Origin: Candidatus Tumulicola sp.
GTDB lineage: Bacteria; Vulcanimicrobiota; Vulcanimicrobiia; Vulcanimicrobiales; Vulcanimicrobiaceae
Assembly: GCA_036490475.1 (NCBI GenBank)
Contig: DASXDT010000006.1
Coordinates: 1,488,001 to 1,552,000, forward strand
Direction: 5' to 3'
Length of the DNA stretch: 64,000 nt
A program made the translations under genes and the position numbers. Of the stretch, positions 46,923-56,100 are shown one piece after another. The notes under the pieces are model-generated. The model was given only the letters and a program-made list of their open reading frames with translations, was not told the origin of the DNA and did no database searches. Position 1 is the stretch's first letter. Each line of letters begins with the position of its first letter.

Positions 46923-48656
46923 CTACACGCGGGGCATTCCATGCCCCCAGGTATCGGGCGGCGAGAGATCGCGATGGAAAACCGGCGCTTCCATGTTGCG
47001 CACATCGCTTGCGAAAATATCGTTACCTTCGCGAATAATGTAATCAGCGATGCGCGCCGACAGGGCCATGATCGTCAAACCGGGATTGGCCGAGCCTTGG
47101 GTCGGCATGATGCTGCCGTCGCAAACGAAGAGGTTCGCAACGTCGTGCGTTCGACCGAATCGATCGACCACCGACGTCGCTGGATCGGAACCCATTCGTG
47201 CCGCACCGACGAGGTGCGCGTAGCGCGTCTCCTGTACCACTTCTTGGGCTCCGGCCGCCCACATGACTTCCTCGGTTTTCTTCTTGCCGAATGCGACGAG
47301 CTTCTTGTCGTTATCGTGTAAGTTGAACGTGACTTTCGCGACGGGCAGGCTGTGGCGATCCCGTTCATCGGCCAGTTGCACGCGGTTGTCGGCGTGCGGA
47401 AGAATCTCGCCGAGCAGTCCGAATGCGGCCCAATGGTTGTAGTCCATCATGACGCGGCGCAATCCCCACCCCCAAGCGCCTTTGGCGACCGCCATCTGTT
47501 TAGCGAAGGCAATCGGCAGCGGCCCGACGGTCTGGATCGCGAAACCGCGCGCGAAATCGCGCTGCGGATCGGTTTCGTAGAATTCCTCGGTCAGCGCGTT
47601 CGCCGGCGGAGCCTTATACATGCGAACCGGCTGCTCGAAACGCCCCATGACCACGTTCCCCGCTTGCGCCATCAAGTAGCGACCTACCGTGCCGCTCGAA
47701 TTTGCAAGGCCGGCTTCGAATCCGGTACACGCCGAGTTGAGCAGGAGCCGTGGTGTTTCGATCGAGTAACCTGCAACGACGACGGCTTTGGCTTTCTGAA
47801 ACCGTTCGCGCCCTTCCGCATCGATATACGTCACGCCGATCGCACGCCGGTTGCGACCGATATCGATGCGTGCGACCATACAGTTCGGACGAAGTTCGGC
47901 TCCGTTAGCGAGCGCGTCCGGGACGTGCGTGATCAGCGTGCTCGCTTTAGCTCCGACTTTACAACCTTGTATACAAAAGCCGCGGTAGATGCAATGCGGC
48001 CGATCGCCGCGCGATCCCTCGAGAATCGCGACCGGACCGCCGGCGGAGACGCCGATGCCCAACTGCGTGCACCCACGAATGAGCGCGTCGCCCACGCCTC
48101 CCATCGGATGTGGACCATAGGCATATCCGTGAGGATCGCCCCAGGGATAGTACGCCGGCCCCGATACCGGAAGTTCCAGCTCCATCAACTCGTAATACGG
48201 CTTGATGTCCGCATACGAGATCGGCCAATCGACGCCGACTCCATCGAGGGAGTACGTGTGGAAATCGGAGGGATGAAGTCGGGGCGTGAACGAGGCCCAG
48301 TGCACGGTTCCGCCTCCGATGCCTTGTCCGCAGTTGTTCGCGCCTAGCGCAAGCGGATTCTCGCCGCCGGTTACGCGCTTTTCAGTCCAGTAGAGTTTGT
48401 GTGAGCCCTTCTCGTCACTGACCCAGTCGCGTTCCGTGTCCCAAAACGGTCCCGCGTCGAAGCCGATTACGCGAAACCCAGCACGCGCCAAGCGCTGCAA
48501 TAAGACACCGCCTCCCGCGCCGACACCCACGATGACGTAGTCGACTTCCTCGCCTTGCGCGAAGCGTCGCATTGGCGTGTGGATTTTCTGAAGCGCTCCG
48601 AGCCGGTGCGACGCGTCGTCGGACGATCGGAATTTTCCAAGTAACGGTGCCTTCAA
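46923..48656 (-). CDS. GMC-family flavin oxidoreductase, gluconate-2-dehydrogenase-like large subunit
   Basis: From a TTG at 48656, overlapping the upstream TGA (ATTGA), the protein is 577 residues beginning KAPLLGKFRSSDD; the open frame to 49205 is antisense-like and rejected. The FAD fold is DYVIVGVGAGGGVLLQRLAR, then GQGIGGGTVHWASFTPRLHP. The second GMC region includes CIYRGFCIQGCKVGAKAS, TPRLLLNS and DGSIMPTQGSANPGLTIMAL near the C-terminus. The group oxidises sugars or sugar acids such as gluconate and passes electrons outward. The adjacent subunit-3 gene supports the assignment. Confidence 0.9.
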   Translation of the reverse strand: MKAPLLGKFRSSDDASHRLGALQKIHTPMRRFAQGEEVDYVIVGVGAGGGVLLQRLARAGFRVIGFDAGPFWDTERDWVSDEKGSHKLYWTEKRVTGGENPLALGANNCGQGIGGGTVHWASFTPRLHPSDFHTYSLDGVGVDWPISYADIKPYYELMELELPVSGPAYYPWGDPHGYAYGPHPMGGVGDALIRGCTQLGIGVSAGGPVAILEGSRGDRPHCIYRGFCIQGCKVGAKASTLITHVPDALANGAELRPNCMVARIDIGRNRRAIGVTYIDAEGRERFQKAKAVVVAGYSIETPRLLLNSACTGFEAGLANSSGTVGRYLMAQAGNVVMGRFEQPVRMYKAPPANALTEEFYETDPQRDFARGFAIQTVGPLPIAFAKQMAVAKGAWGWGLRRVMMDYNHWAAFGLLGEILPHADNRVQLADERDRHSLPVAKVTFNLHDNDKKLVAFGKKKTEEVMWAAGAQEVVQETRYAHLVGAARMGSDPATSVVDRFGRTHDVANLFVCDGSIMPTQGSANPGLTIMALSARIADYIIREGNDIFASDVRNMEAPVFHRDLSPPDTWGHGMPRV

Positions 48657-49426
48657 TGGGTGCCACCTTGCCCAGGCGAATCGGCGTGTTCCCACGTACC
48701 GGCGACCGGCTCGTACTCTCCCGAAATCGACGAAGCGGGAGAACGCCATGCGTAGCGCTCTTCCGCCGTTTCCCAGGGTTCGGGCTCGCCACGTTCCAAG
48801 CGTATATACGCGCGCGGATAGGCGGGTCCGCCGAAACCGATCTCGTCCCACGCCCACGGATGCGCGTAGTACGCCTCCGCGCAGTCTTGCACGAGCAGCA
48901 TCCAGAAGCGGTGAACCGGCATCCGATTCCAAATCTCGTGCGCCCCGGAGGGTTTGCCCTGATGCAGCGAGCGGAGTATCGCTTCTTGCTCGACCGTACC
49001 GATTTCCACGAACCCGCGTTCGTGCAGCGCGTGCGAAATCTGCTCGATGGCCTCCAACCCAAGGGTGTAAGCTTCGCGGTCGGGCGGCATTTGTTCGAAA
49101 CGATAGCCGTCGTGCGAATCCTCGTAGAGGCGTCGATCGATCTGCGGAACGATCGCTATCCGATGCGCCTGATCGCGATCGTCCTGCGGGAGAATACAAT
49201 TGCAAATGGCTTCGAGCAGCTTCGCCTGTCGCGCGTCGAAGAATCGGATATCCGGGACGTTTTCGACGCGATCGAGCACGACCTCACGCGTCGTGGCATC
49301 CCAAAACTTTTGCTGCGAGAGGGTTTGGAATTTCGGATAGTATCCGGGTTGCGGTAAGGGTCCGATCGGCGCTCCGCTGTCCGGATCAGTAGGACGGCGA
49401 TCCGCTTCGCTAGAGGTTTTCTTCAA
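48653..49426 (-). CDS. Gluconate 2-dehydrogenase subunit-3-like protein
   Basis: The protein has 257 residues of the Gluconate_2-dh3 family (PF13618). Typical passages: FFDARQAKLLEAICNCILPQ, then DDRDQAHRIAIVPQIDRRLY, RFWMLLVQDCAEAYYAHPWA and WDEIGFGGPAYPRAYIRL. These proteins associate with the GMC flavin subunit and are needed for its stability or export. The protein lacks a clear Tat or Sec signal, so export is uncertain. It overlaps both neighbours by four bases (ATGA upstream; TTG/TGA downstream), showing strict coupling. Confidence 0.88.
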   Translation of the reverse strand: MKKTSSEADRRPTDPDSGAPIGPLPQPGYYPKFQTLSQQKFWDATTREVVLDRVENVPDIRFFDARQAKLLEAICNCILPQDDRDQAHRIAIVPQIDRRLYEDSHDGYRFEQMPPDREAYTLGLEAIEQISHALHERGFVEIGTVEQEAILRSLHQGKPSGAHEIWNRMPVHRFWMLLVQDCAEAYYAHPWAWDEIGFGGPAYPRAYIRLERGEPEPWETAEERYAWRSPASSISGEYEPVAGTWEHADSPGQGGTH

Positions 49427-50424
49427 CGTCTTTTTCCTCGGCGCAGTAAGCTGGCCAGAATACCGAGTGCGCCGCTGGCCGCGAACAGCATCGGAGCGAA
49501 TATTGGCGGACCATAGATAATGTTATAGAGAAGGTTCTTCGATCCGCCGGCGCGCCGCAGCGTTCCGCGCACGTGAAAAAAGCAACCGATGCCGCCATCT
49601 ATCACGGCGAGCGCTGAAACGGCGGGCAATGCGGTCTGGGCGACCCGCACGCTACGTAGCGCAGCAATGCCGGTCGCTACGACGATCGGCGTCAGGATCA
49701 CGGGCGTCCATTGCACGGGGTACCGAAAATTGTTCCTGTAGTGCGAGTACCAAGCCTCGAAGCCACTTAGAGACGTTGCAGCAATCGTCGCGACGATCAT
49801 ACACCGTTGAAATCGGCCTTCGCGAAGATCTTGCTCCCACGAAATTGGCTCGTGTTCTACCGCGAATCGTTTTGCCCAATGCGTCGAAGATGCAGGCCGG
49901 GGCAAACTTCGGCCATTACCATCGTCGCGGCGCAAAAAAGCGGCCACGAGCCCGAGGTATGCGCTCACACCAAATAACAGTGGAGCGAACACCGGCGGCC
50001 CCATCACTATATTAACGATTGGCAATCGCCACCCACCAGGTTTTCGGGCGATGCCGCGAACGTGAAAATAAAATCCGACTGCACAGTCCGCGAGGGTTAC
50101 AGCCGATACGAAGGGTAAGAGTGTGCGAGACGCGCGCCGGTTGTAGAAGCTTATCGTCCCCGCCGCAAACAGCGCCGTGCTCAAGACCACAGGCGTATAC
50201 ATAATCCGGCGGCTGTAACTGCCCTTGTAATGTTCGTATCCGACTTCGAGCCCACTCAATGCACTCGAAAGGCCGGCCGCCAGCGCCAGCCAACGTCCAA
50301 ACCGGCCCTCACGAACATCGAGGTCGACGTCTTCAGCGTCTCGCTCAAGACGTTCGAATGGATTTAGAGGAGCACTGGGCTTGGTCGACTCTTCACGCGG
50401 TTCATGCCGGACCAAGTCGATCAC
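49423..50424 (-). CDS. Membrane protein with an internal duplication
   Basis: This 333-residue protein contains two homologous halves of about 135 residues (roughly 35-170 and 195-330). Matching motifs: REGRFGR/REGRFQR, ALSGLEVGYEHY/SLSGFEAWYSHY, GFYFHVRG/GCFFHVRG and GPPVFAPLLFG/GPPIFAPMLFA. Each half has about four hydrophobic helices. The paired HVRG and ExxY.HY motifs may form ligand or heme/quinone sites. It is first in the sugar operon and overlaps the subunit-3 gene by four bases, a place usually held by a cytochrome subunit. I do not recognise a named family, so the anchor/electron-transfer role is inference. Confidence 0.85.
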   Translation of the reverse strand: MIDLVRHEPREESTKPSAPLNPFERLERDAEDVDLDVREGRFGRWLALAAGLSSALSGLEVGYEHYKGSYSRRIMYTPVVLSTALFAAGTISFYNRRASRTLLPFVSAVTLADCAVGFYFHVRGIARKPGGWRLPIVNIVMGPPVFAPLLFGVSAYLGLVAAFLRRDDGNGRSLPRPASSTHWAKRFAVEHEPISWEQDLREGRFQRCMIVATIAATSLSGFEAWYSHYRNNFRYPVQWTPVILTPIVVATGIAALRSVRVAQTALPAVSALAVIDGGIGCFFHVRGTLRRAGGSKNLLYNIIYGPPIFAPMLFAASGALGILASLLRRGKRR

Positions 50425-50523
50425 CTACCGATTCTCATTTTGAAGGAATAGCGCATGTATTCCCCGCTTCGCGGGCGAGAAAACATACATTCGAGTGTTC
50501 GTCGCGACGTCTAGCGGGAATCA

Positions 50524-51363
50524 ATGAGCATGAGCGGGTCTCGCATGTTGCTACGCACCGATCGGTATACCGAGGGAGTCGTCGTGGCTCCTGACGGAAC
50601 GGTGTATTTTTCGATGACGGCTCTCGGCACGGTCTCGCGCTTCGAGCCAGGTGCACGGGCCGCGGACGTTTGGGCGCACGTACCCGACGCGAACGGTCAT
50701 AAAATAGAAACCGACGGATCGCACATCGTTATGTCGAGCACGGGCGCGATTCTGCGGCTCGACGCGAGCGGATGCACCACGAGTGTTGTCGCATCGCGTG
50801 TGGATGGCAGATGGCTGACGTATCCGAACGATGTCGCCCTCGACTTCCACCGCGGCGGATTCTACGTTACGGACTCCGGCTATAAGTCAACACCGAAAAC
50901 GATGCCGGACGATCCACAGGGTCGCCTTTATCGCGTCGACCGCGGCGGAAGCATTCGGCTGGTTGCCAAGGACATCGCCTATTCCAATGGAGTCGCACTT
51001 TCGCCCGACGGCAGCCGGCTGTACGTCGGAGAAAGCACCGCTCGGCGCTTGTGGTGGTATTCGGTGCGTGTAGACGGCTCCCTCGGCGAGCGTTCGTTGC
51101 TTGCTGATGTTCCCGCCGGAGAGACCGGCGCAGGAGTTCCTGACGGCATTTCCGTCGACTCGGACGGATTATTGTACGTCGCGAATCACGGAGCCGGCGA
51201 AGTGCTCGTCTACGGCGCGAACGGCGATCTTTTGCAGCGACTGTCGGCCGGAAATACAGCGACTAGCAATGTAGCTTTTTCTCCCGATGGCAGGACGCTG
51301 TACGTTTCGGGCGGCATTGAGGATGAAACGGGTGAAGGCGCGATCTTCGCGATCTCGCTCTGA
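50524..51363 (+). CDS. SMP-30/gluconolactonase-family beta-propeller
   Basis: The protein has 279 residues in a six-bladed propeller pattern: TEGVVVAPDGTVYFS (with the conserved Glu metal ligand), YPNDVALDFHRGGFYVTDSG (conserved N-D), YSNGVALSPDGSRLYVGEST and GVPDGISVDSDGLLYVANHG (final N/D ligands). The family hydrolyses sugar lactones with a divalent metal. It is divergently transcribed from the sugar operon, from a 99-base intergenic region, so it likely shares its regulation. It would open the lactone produced by the GMC or SDR dehydrogenases. Confidence 0.9.
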   Translation: MSMSGSRMLLRTDRYTEGVVVAPDGTVYFSMTALGTVSRFEPGARAADVWAHVPDANGHKIETDGSHIVMSSTGAILRLDASGCTTSVVASRVDGRWLTYPNDVALDFHRGGFYVTDSGYKSTPKTMPDDPQGRLYRVDRGGSIRLVAKDIAYSNGVALSPDGSRLYVGESTARRLWWYSVRVDGSLGERSLLADVPAGETGAGVPDGISVDSDGLLYVANHGAGEVLVYGANGDLLQRLSAGNTATSNVAFSPDGRTLYVSGGIEDETGEGAIFAISL

Positions 51364-53346
51364 TTGGCTACCCGAGTGGCGCGAATCATGGAGAGATCCA
51401 AAAAAATAATGAATCGTTGACCTTTGTTGCAGAGCCGGCTCCGTTCTGAGAAATCATGCTGCACGATTTTAGTAGCCTGGATGTCCTCATGAGTGAAGAA
51501 ATTGCTTGAGCGTTTGACCTTCATAGGGAATGGTGCCGGTCCTGTTCTACGCGGGCCAGTACATAATCGCATCGAACAATAATTTAGCGCGATTCAAAAC
51601 GGAGCGCTATCGTTCTACTTGACTAGAAAACCTCGGTAGATAAATGAGAACGTGTCAATCATCTCCGCAGCTGCATAGCGCCACGTATTCTCGGAAGGGA
51701 CTGGCAGAGTTTCGTACCTACAAAGCTCGCATGTAGAGGCTGGCCACCTGACAGAGGTGAGGCGCACATTTTACGTGCGATCAAGATGCAGGGCATCCAG
51801 CTTGATGACAGTTCGCCAATAACTCATCCATTGACCACAGTGCCACGCGTATGGCAGCATCACGCCCGTAATCGGCAGGATGGCGCAAGGCTTCCGCTGC
51901 GAATGTTCCACCGAGATAGAGCAGTCCGTAACTGATGGAACGAGAAGCAGTGCTCGGTCGACGTCCGCGCGAGTGAACGCCGTGCCGAGACGAATGTTAC
52001 GAAAGCAGGCCGCAATTGATTGGAGTGAGCCGCACGCGGCCGGTAATACGGCAATGACAGGCCCCATGAGCGCAGACCCTACGCGGCTATGAGAGCGGAG
52101 TCGCCTGATCTATGTTCCGATTCAGGCCGAGTAAACCACCTTAAACCGTCCTCTTGAGATTGAGGCCTTGGCAAGCGGCATCGCTTGGTCTATGTTGGAT
52201 GCAGTCGACTAAGACCCTAACACCGTCCTGTTGATGCATTGACGGCCTTTGGCCAACGACGCAGGTCTTGCGCGCACGCGCGCGCGTAGTTGTCCGCTTT
52301 CACGCGTCCCAAAGATAGAGGCCTTCGTGCGACCGTTTTGCGTTTCAATTAACCCGTTGGTAACCTCCATTAGGTCGAGCGGTAGTCGCCGAAGTATTCT
52401 GAGCGACGCGCTCGATCGTCATCAAATGTGCAACCTAATGACCGGTGGAGATCAGCCCGTCATTACGCCTAAAGCATGCGCTGCTGTTCGATTCGCAGCA
52501 AATATGGCGAACACACAACTATAAATAGCGCGTTCGTTGCGCGTATTTCTTCAATGAACGGCTATGGCTCAACGGATTAATTTGCAACGCGTCCCGCACG
52601 AACGGTTGCGCTCTTCATGCGGCTCAGATGCCGTTGCGGGGCGGAATCGATTCAGTTCGACCGGTGCAATGCTATTTTGCGATCTCGAGTCGTCGGCGCA
52701 GTGCCAACGTGTCCGATAAAAAAGGTTATCCGCTATTCGTAACCCCACTTCAGGACTCCCAACCATGTCGAACCGCCGCCGCAGCTGATTTGGATCGGAC
52801 GGCGACGTGCGGGCGTCTTCCGCCATCAGGGCTTTTGCCATTCCCTGTCCTCGCGCTAATAATACGATGTTTGCGGTAGAAGCTCTAGCACGCGGGGGGG
52901 AAGCGAAAAGCCGAGGCTCTGCCCGTTCAAATACGCTGTGTCGAGCCAGCCGCATGCTTCTCTGCGCGTGGCGTCCTCAATCCCACGCGCCGTGCCGTGG
53001 ATCGGCACAAGCACGGCAATAGTACTAGACGGTGCCGCCCCGATTCGGAAGCCGCCTCCCAGGCCGCTTTTACGACGGACGACTCCGGATGCTCGATGGC
53101 ACGACAGCGTGCCGGCGATCGGAGCCTTTCCGACCGTTGGCTGAGGTGCTCCGCTTGAGTAAGCTCGTGAGACGGCGGCTAGGTGCGTAGGAATGTGGAG
53201 TCTCAACCATGCACTGGGCGCCGATGAGGTGACCAGAACTAATAGTTTTCGACGATTGCGTTCGAGCTTTCGGATTCTTCTGACCTTCACGCCGAGTTAA
53301 CGCCAACCTTAATAGCTTTCCCGCAAACTCTGATGCCGACGACCAC
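51364..53346. other. Long stretch with only broken ORFs
   Basis: Nearly 2 kb with no supported gene. Minus-strand frames around 51780-52060 give brief protein-like runs (GLLYLGGTFAAEALRHP) that switch frame, suggesting a decayed gene. Other ORFs (such as 52569-52955) are arginine-rich. I found no RNA. Confidence 0.35.
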
Positions 53347-53750
53347 ATGCAACGCTTCGCATCACAACGGCGGCTCTCGAAATTACTCTTGGCGGCTGCT
53401 CCGGAGCGTCGAAAACTGGAACCACACCGCCGACGTCGAGCGCTGTTCACCAATCGACTACCGATGCTCGCTCGAAGCCGATCGTTGCTCCGACCTACCT
53501 GTATTTCGAATACGCAGGTCAGAATCAGTACTTCGAAGTGTATGGGCGGAAAGAATCGAATAAGGGCCACTGGAAGCGAAAGACGGATTACCGAGATCTC
53601 GTTCGCATAACGTTCGCTGCCTTCAACCCACAAGGTTCATACTACTCGGCGAAAGGGCTTCGTCCTGGGGCAGCGTGCACATACACGGTAACGATCCGCA
53701 CGGCAAGCAAGGCACGCTCCAAATGTACGTGTCGAGCGATTAAGAAATAA
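53347..53750 (+). pseudogene. Small lipoprotein with a frameshift in the signal peptide
   Basis: ATG 53347 starts MQRFASQRRLSKLLL in one frame. The continuation LGGCSGASKTGTTPP with a lipobox (LGGC) and the whole mature domain lie in another frame to TAA 53748-53750 (SKPIVAPTYLYFEYAGQNQY, LVRITFAAFNPQGSYYSAKG). A single-base shift in the Leu-rich stretch near 53390 explains both. The mature domain is otherwise open. It has no close named family. Confidence 0.55.
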
Positions 53751-53774
53751 CCATCATGTTGCCATTGCCCCGTT

Positions 53775-53792
53775 AGCGCCGAATACGGCGCT
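53775..53792. terminator. Hairpin with a T-rich tail
   Basis: AGCGCCG, loop AATA, CGGCGCT forms a perfect 7-base stem 25 bases after the lipoprotein stop and faces the end of the FNT gene. The following TAAGTGTTT is only moderately T-rich, so it could be a terminator on either strand. Confidence 0.45.
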
Positions 53793-53984
53793 TAAGTGTT
53801 TACTCGAGACGGATCAAATCGCCGAGATCGGCCGATAGATAACTGCCGCACCTAAGCCGTGTGCTGTCAGTGCAGCGATGCGAGGAACTAACTGATTGAG
53901 GTCGCGAATCCGGACGGCGTGCGATTTTGGCGTGTAACGGCATAAGTATGCACCATTGATGCGGCAGTCGGATTATGGCGCGAT

Positions 53985-54848
53985 TCAATCTCCAGCGTTT
54001 TCGGGCGCGAGCTGCGCATAGTTAAGAATCGAAACGAACAGGACGCCGCCGATTGCGTTGCCGATAAAGACCGGTAGCAAGAACGCTCCGAAATAGGCCG
54101 CCCAGGAGATTGTTCCGATCGCGACGCCGTACAGCGTCTCGACCGACCCGGCAACGACGTGGCTGAATCCGCCGAGTCCCACCAAATAGGTAATGATTAG
54201 TATCACCCATAGCCGCTGCGCGTCGGCACCTGGTAATAGCCACACCATCATCGCGATCAGCCAGCCGGCGAATATGCCGCGCACGACCGTCGTCCAAAAT
54301 GCGGAACCGGCCGCTTCGTGCGCGAGCGAGGCAAACGCCGAGCGCGTGGCCGGATCGAACGCATCAATGTGCGCCAGCGCGAAGGCAAATATGCCCGCAC
54401 CAACGAGATTTGCCGCCAGCACGATTGCCCAGAGTCGCGCAACTTTCAGCGCGACACTGTTTTTCCGGGGATCGTCCAGCAGCGGCAAGATGACCGTAAC
54501 CGTATTCTCGGTGAAGAGTTGTTGTCGCCCGAGCACGACGATGATGAAGCCGACGCAATAGCCGAACGTTTCGATAAGCATATGCCAACGAACATCGGGG
54601 AGCGCGGCTCGCAGCAAACCCATGCTCACAAGCGAAAACCCCATTGATAAGCCGGCTGACAAGCCGGAAAAGGCCAATGACCAAGGCGCCCGTTCTAACT
54701 CGCTTTTGCCTTCGCGGCGCACCGATTCGAACACAACCGCGGCGCGCAAGCCGGTCCGTTCGCGAACTTGGCGCTCTTCGGTCTGCGTGAGCGAAACTGT
54801 CTCGCCCGCTTTCTCGCTGGGTTGATGGGCTCGCGCCTGCTCACTCAT
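53985..54848 (-). CDS. Formate/nitrite transporter (FNT) family channel
   Basis: The protein has 287 residues. A polar N-terminal tail (about 60 residues) precedes six membrane helices, such as AGLSMGFSLVSMGLLRAALP, FTENTVTVILPLL (family signature 'LFTEN'), LWAIVLAANLVGAGIFAFAL and GNAIGGVLFVSILNY (family signature 'GN.IGG'). The long tail and 'LxxSALxxGLxxGFS' pattern fit the YfdC-like subgroup, whose substrate is less certain than for FocA/NirC. A perfect 16-base palindrome lies two bases upstream of the ATG. It is a single-gene unit. Confidence 0.88.
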   Translation of the reverse strand: MSEQARAHQPSEKAGETVSLTQTEERQVRERTGLRAAVVFESVRREGKSELERAPWSLAFSGLSAGLSMGFSLVSMGLLRAALPDVRWHMLIETFGYCVGFIIVVLGRQQLFTENTVTVILPLLDDPRKNSVALKVARLWAIVLAANLVGAGIFAFALAHIDAFDPATRSAFASLAHEAAGSAFWTTVVRGIFAGWLIAMMVWLLPGADAQRLWVILIITYLVGLGGFSHVVAGSVETLYGVAIGTISWAAYFGAFLLPVFIGNAIGGVLFVSILNYAQLAPENAGD

Positions 54849-54850
54849 AT

Positions 54851-54866
54851 GTCGGGTATACCCGAC
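54851..54866. promoter_or_regulatory. Perfect 16-base palindrome at the FNT gene start
   Basis: GTCGGGTATACCCGAC is a perfect inverted repeat, two bases upstream of the FNT ATG (54846-54848). Its position over the ribosome binding region fits an operator for a dimeric regulator or a translation-blocking hairpin. No usual ribosome site is visible. Confidence 0.45.
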
Positions 54867-55224
54867 CAGAGGCTGTAAGCACCTCGCGACTAATAAGGTG
54901 AGGCGCGAGCGTCGCGAATGTGTTTCTTTGCCCGGCGAACTAAACGCATCTGATAATGGAAAGGGACGGCATTATCCGCGATTGCTCAGATCCTTGGTCT
55001 CGAGATATTGCAGCCCCTGATCGGCCACTGGCTCCAGAATTCGCCTAGAATGCGCGCGATCTTTAAACCACTAGTGACGACCAATATTCGTGCAGCCGAT
55101 TTACGCGGGCCAATTGACCTGCGCGTAGCATCGGGCTATGCGGCGCTGTCACCGGCGCATGAGAAGGCGACGAGCGGAGCGAGGCATTTCATTGCCTTAG
55201 AAGAGAGTCCCGAGACTTGGTGAA
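54867..55224. other. Intergenic stretch
   Basis: Only short chance ORFs; it presumably includes the FNT promoter. Confidence 0.35.
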
Positions 55225-55540
55225 CAATCGATAAGGTCGCTAAAAGCCCGTCGGGGTGGGTAGCCGCAGCGAGTTTTTTGCGAAGGATGACGATATACGG
55301 CGTTGCCGGTGTAGCGGCGGCGGTGTTGCGATGTCGGGTTTGACGCCGACGCAATCCGAGTTCGTACGCGTGGTTGGGTTGACCGCGCGTCCGCTCGGGA
55401 TGAAGGTTTCGAAGTGATCGGAGAGATGTGCCGTCGCCCGGATTCGCGCCGCTGCCAGTGATCTTGCCGACCAGCCCCGCGCGTTTCTGCGTCTTCATCC
55501 CGTACGGGAAGTCTTCGCCTCCGGAAACGTAGACGCACGC
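55225..55540 (-). pseudogene. S41-family (tail-specific) peptidase fragment
   Basis: The minus strand reads SGGEDFPYGMKTQKRAGLVG followed by KITGSGANPGDG, then shifts to LSDHFETFIPSGRAVNPTTR and VGVKPDIATPPP. In S41 peptidases (C-terminal processing/IRBP-like) the same order is 'GE.FAY.LK...RA..VGE.T.GGANPG...F....P.GRA.NP.T...WEG.GV.PD'. Only this late part of the catalytic domain remains, with a frameshift inside it, so the gene is dead. Confidence 0.6.
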
Positions 55541-55575
55541 GTCCCCGTATCGGGGCGGTTACGCAGACTCGCGGA

Positions 55576-56100
55576 TTAAGCCGCTTGCATTAGATGCCGA
55601 AGCTTCTTAAGGCTGGACCGAATTCGCGACTTGACAGTTCCGAGGGGCAACTTGCTCCGATTCGCAATTGCCGAGTGAGAGAGACGCTCAAAAAACGACT
55701 CCTGGAGTAACTTGCGGTCCGTAACGCACAGGCTTTCTAGAGCCGCGGCGATCCAGAGCGACTCCATATCAAGCAGTGCCTCATCTTCAGCACTAGCGGC
55801 GTGACATGCGCCTTCATCATCCTTGTGCGAGTAAGTGATCTCACCCCGTGAACGTGTTCGAACTATGTCGAGAGCAGCATTTCTGACAACCGCTGCTAAC
55901 CAGATATCGACACGACCTCGAATGGTCCGCCGCGACGCCCATAGGCGGCAAAAAGCGACCTGGACTATGTCTTGGGCGTCTGGTACATCTTGGGTTATTT
56001 GCAGCGCGATCGAATACGCCACGTGATACTTCCGCAAGAACAACGAGTCGAATTGAGCAGTATCAATAAAGCGACTGCAAGAGTCGCCATTCTGTTCCAT
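55576..56100 (-). CDS. ECF-type RNA polymerase sigma factor (second paralogue)
   Basis: The protein has 174 residues. Region 2 is VPDAQDIVQVAFCRLWASRR and region 4 is VTDRKLLQESFFERLSHSAI with LPLGTVKSRIRSSLKKLRHL. ATG 56100 follows a GGAGGGG about five bases upstream. It is closely similar to the ECF sigma at 33152 in both regions. There is no anti-sigma gene beside it, although STAS and kinase remnants lie 0.5-1.6 kb away. Confidence 0.9.
   Translation of the reverse strand: MEQNGDSCSRFIDTAQFDSLFLRKYHVAYSIALQITQDVPDAQDIVQVAFCRLWASRRTIRGRVDIWLAAVVRNAALDIVRTRSRGEITYSHKDDEGACHAASAEDEALLDMESLWIAAALESLCVTDRKLLQESFFERLSHSAIANRSKLPLGTVKSRIRSSLKKLRHLMQAA

Noticed and set aside
48657-49205. Upstream extension of the GMC protein
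   Set aside because: It overlaps the subunit-3 gene entirely and is an Arg-rich shadow.
52249-53290. Several ORFs of 70-140 residues on both strands
   Set aside because: No ribosome sites, no natural composition and no motif; treated as non-coding or old decay.
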